Positions 61,701-64,000 of a DNA stretch of 64,000 bases are shown in pieces. The stretch covers positions 1 to 64,000 of the forward strand of contig JAVBKX010000042.1 of the NCBI GenBank assembly GCA_031553835.1. The letters are read 5' to 3'. The position numbers were made by a program, and so were the translations under genes. The stretch's first letter is position 1; the number at the start of each line of letters is the position of its first letter. Below the pieces are notes generated by a model. That model searched no databases and had not been told where the DNA came from. It saw only the letters and a list, made by a program, of their open reading frames with translations. This stretch comes from JAVBKX01 sp031553835 (GTDB lineage Bacteria > Bacteroidota > Bacteroidia > Bacteroidales > Azobacteroidaceae).

Positions 61701-63365
61701 ATGAAAGCAAAATATATAATATTAAGTACCATAGCGGCATTCTCGCTTCTTTTTGCTTCCTGCGAGTTGGATTTTGATCCGCAAAATGTGATTAAAGGAG
61801 ATGCTGTTTCTTCTGAAAATTTCGACGCTATGATCGCTCCGATGTACAATCTGTATTGGTTCGATTTTAATGACAAGTTTAATTATGGACTTGGAGATGG
61901 AATGGCATACAATGTTTTAGCCCCCGGAACAGGTCATATTAATCCATTTAATAATCTGTCCGTTACAGGAACTACGGACGGTCTTCAGCATGCCTGGAAT
62001 GCTTTTTATATAATTGTTCAGCAATCCAATAAAATCATGAAAGATATAAAGAGTAATTCGGTCGTTTCTGAAGAAGAAAAAACAGAGTTTTTAGCTGAAG
62101 CACGTTTTATGCGCGGATTGGCATACTGGCATTTGGTTTCTCTTTGGGGGGATGTGATTATTTCGGAAGACCCGGGTTCTCTTGTCGAAAATCCGATTGT
62201 AAATCTGAATACGCAAAAAGATGCTTACGAATTTGCCATACGGGATCTGGAATATGCGGCTAAGTATTTACCGGAAATATCAAAAGCTAAAGGCCGGTTA
62301 AATCGTTACAGTGCATTTGGAATGCTTTCACGCATTTACCTTGCCTATTCCGGTTTTGTTGCATCCAACTACGGACAAAATCCCAACAGTGGTACACGTG
62401 ATTTGGCATACCTTGAATTAGCTAAAAAAGCGGCTGAAAAAGTAATCAACAATCCGTCTTTCAAATTAATGGAAAATTATCCTGATTTATTCATGATTGA
62501 GCATAACAATAATTCCGAATCTCTTTTTGCATTTCAATGGGTACCAGGTTCTTCTGCTCAGGTAGGGTGGGGTGTTACCAATTCGCAACAACGATTTTTG
62601 GCTATCAGTTCCGAAATAACCGGCGGAGATGCCTGGGGTGATTATACATACTGCCCGTATAATATGATTAACGAGTATCAATTAGCCGATACTATACGCC
62701 GCAAAGCAACCTGGATGGGTTACGGAGACCATTATCCTGAAATCAGCAGGGCTAACGGTGGATATACTTATACGGCACATGCTAATGGTGAAGCTTCTAC
62801 TCAATTAAACGTGAAAAAGGGAGTAACAGGATCAACCAAAGACAATCCGGCCATCGGATCGGCCAATTCAGGTTTAGATAATTATATGTTGCGTCTGGCT
62901 GAAGTTTATCTTAATTACGCCGAAGCGATTCTGGGTAATAGTAATAGTACGTCTGATGCTGTCGCTCTGGAGTATTTCAATGCGGTACGCAAACGCGCAA
63001 AGATGTCCGAAAAATCGAGCATTACCTGGGAAGATTTGCGTTACGAACGCCGTGTGGAATTTTGTATGGAAGGGCGGTATTGGTACGACCTGTTATCCCG
63101 TTCCTACTACAAGCAACAGGAAGTTATCAACTATCTCAATGGTCAGGACAGGGGAACACGTCCATCAATTTTGTTTACGGCTCCCAATGCATTGAGAATC
63201 AATCCTGATGTTGATCCGGGAATCGTTGCAGTCGGAACTGCCACATCAGGTACTTTCCGTCTCCCTTATCCGGAAGGAGAGTTGATTAAAAATCCGAAAA
63301 TGAAACAAGAATCACCAGTGCCTTATACATTTACGGAAGAACGAATTACCGATTTGTTTAATTGA
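61701..63365 (+). CDS. SusD/RagB-family glycan-binding lipoprotein
   Basis: Protein of 554 residues with a lipobox (LLFASC, Cys21), an N-terminal TPR-like part (EFLAEARFMRGLAYWHLVSL, LNRYSAFGMLSRIYLAYSG), and the SusD C-terminal features (LRLAEVYLNYAEAILG and WEDLRYERRVEFCMEGRYWY). It is the surface lid of the SusC channel and binds the incoming glycan. It follows susC by 12 bases and is followed after 17 bases by an IPT/TIG-type lipoprotein. Confidence 0.95.
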   Translation: MKAKYIILSTIAAFSLLFASCELDFDPQNVIKGDAVSSENFDAMIAPMYNLYWFDFNDKFNYGLGDGMAYNVLAPGTGHINPFNNLSVTGTTDGLQHAWNAFYIIVQQSNKIMKDIKSNSVVSEEEKTEFLAEARFMRGLAYWHLVSLWGDVIISEDPGSLVENPIVNLNTQKDAYEFAIRDLEYAAKYLPEISKAKGRLNRYSAFGMLSRIYLAYSGFVASNYGQNPNSGTRDLAYLELAKKAAEKVINNPSFKLMENYPDLFMIEHNNNSESLFAFQWVPGSSAQVGWGVTNSQQRFLAISSEITGGDAWGDYTYCPYNMINEYQLADTIRRKATWMGYGDHYPEISRANGGYTYTAHANGEASTQLNVKKGVTGSTKDNPAIGSANSGLDNYMLRLAEVYLNYAEAILGNSNSTSDAVALEYFNAVRKRAKMSEKSSITWEDLRYERRVEFCMEGRYWYDLLSRSYYKQQEVINYLNGQDRGTRPSILFTAPNALRINPDVDPGIVAVGTATSGTFRLPYPEGELIKNPKMKQESPVPYTFTEERITDLFN

Positions 63366-63382
63366 ATAAATTTTGAAGCAAT

Positions 63383-64000
63383 ATGAAATATCTAAAATAT
63401 TTATCGTGTTTTGTTGCATTACTTGCCATCCCTTTTGCTTTTACTTCCTGTGAAGATGAAGATGGTAACGACAAACAAAATTCAAGTGCACCCGAAATAA
63501 CCAGGGTGTTTTTGGAAGATGCCAATTCCACTGTTCCTGATCGTGAGGTAGAATTTGCACGACTCGGCCAGGTAATACGTCTCGAAGGGAAAAACTTTGT
63601 AGGATTAACTAAAGTGCTAATAAACGGTCGCAGTTGTTATTTTAATCCGGTTTTTGTCAGCAACACTTCAATGATTGTTCAGATAAGCAATGAAGTGCCT
63701 ACAGTTGATGTTGATCCTCAATATAAGAATAAAATTATCTTAGAAAAAGGAGGAGCATCTCCATACGAGTATCCGTTTGAAATCAGATCCGGCGCTCCAG
63801 GTATTACCAGTATTTCGCACACCATGCCTTTGCCGGGCGAATGGATTATTGTTGAAGGAAGCGGACTTATAGAAGTATTCAGAGTTGTTTTCCCGAATGG
63901 CATTGAAGTAATGGACGATAATATTGTTCAGGGCGAAGATGGTAAATATTTCAGCGTAAAAGTTCCGGAAGGAATAGCTGAAAATTGGGGTAGTATTTTT
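63383..64000 (+). CDS. Surface glycan-binding lipoprotein with IPT/TIG-like domains (partial)
   Basis: The first 206 codons are in the window and the frame is open to its end. It has a lipobox (FAFTSC, Cys23), a short acidic stretch (EDEDGND), then two IPT/TIG-like segments (VIRLEGKNFVGLTKVLINGR and PLPGEWIIVEGSGLIEVFRV). In Bacteroidales loci the gene after susD often encodes such a surface glycan-binding protein (SusE/F position), with TIG spacers and a C-terminal binding domain. The C-terminal domain lies beyond the window. Confidence 0.85.
   Translation, partial: MKYLKYLSCFVALLAIPFAFTSCEDEDGNDKQNSSAPEITRVFLEDANSTVPDREVEFARLGQVIRLEGKNFVGLTKVLINGRSCYFNPVFVSNTSMIVQISNEVPTVDVDPQYKNKIILEKGGASPYEYPFEIRSGAPGITSISHTMPLPGEWIIVEGSGLIEVFRVVFPNGIEVMDDNIVQGEDGKYFSVKVPEGIAENWGSIF

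Noticed and set aside
1..64000. CRISPR arrays, tRNA or rRNA genes, insertion sequences, phage genes
   Set aside because: I looked for regular spaced repeats, cloverleaf sequences, transposase motifs and terminal repeats and saw none.

Overview
The window is chromosomal DNA from a member of the Bacteroidota, most likely order Bacteroidales. The evidence is a SusC/SusD pair behind a one-protein hybrid two-component regulator, several lipoproteins with Bacteroidales-type lipoboxes, a DUF5723-type outer-membrane protein, promoters of the Bacteroides form (TTTG about 20 bases before TAnnTTTG), few purine-rich ribosome binding sites, and AT-rich sequence. I see no tRNA, rRNA, CRISPR array, insertion sequence or integrase.

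Layout. Positions 1-662 hold the last codons of GAPDH, its terminator and a NUDIX hydrolase. From 29309 down to 694, on the minus strand, lies a surface-glycan locus of about 25 tightly packed genes, many overlapping by 1-4 bases. It starts with an unusual polyprenyl-phosphate sugar transferase and a Wzt-type ABC ATPase. It continues with about eleven glycosyltransferases (GT2, GT4, GT10 and GT32 types, a DUF354 protein and a membrane GT-C or polymerase-like protein), an asparagine synthase, two UDP-GlcNAc 2-epimerases and a hexapeptide acetyltransferase. Next comes a compact acyl-chain module (acyl carrier protein, two KAS III enzymes, a ketoreductase, an AAC(3)-type acyltransferase and a deacetylase-like protein). 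It ends with a WlbA-like sugar dehydrogenase and the Wza/Wzc export pair. Positions 29422-35654 (minus) hold an OmpA-family protein, fmt, a ClC chloride channel, a second (WbaP-like) sugar transferase and tsaC.

From 35798 most genes are on the plus strand: recJ and recQ; two lipoproteins of unknown role; an aromatic amino acid operon (prephenate dehydratase, aminotransferase, DAHP synthase-chorismate mutase, prephenate dehydrogenase); a lipoprotein with a DUF5723 outer-membrane protein; a small membrane protein; an ECF sigma factor (minus); an NfeD/ClpP-class membrane protease; cofactor-independent phosphoglycerate mutase; glutamate dehydrogenase; and dusB (minus). The window closes with the start of a polysaccharide utilization locus: hybrid two-component regulator, SusC, SusD, and an IPT/TIG-type surface glycan-binding lipoprotein cut by the window end.

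Two points stand out. First, the aromatic operon is preceded by what reads as a complete transcription attenuator: a promoter, a 26-codon leader peptide with 5 Phe and 6 Tyr codons, an antiterminator strand inside the last leader codons, and a strong terminator before pheA. The mix of Phe and Tyr codons matches an operon that makes both amino acids. Second, the glycan locus carries its own small fatty-acid-like pathway, which suggests that a short (hydroxy)acyl chain is built on a dedicated carrier protein and attached to an amino sugar. All functions are read from sequence motifs and context; no database search was run.
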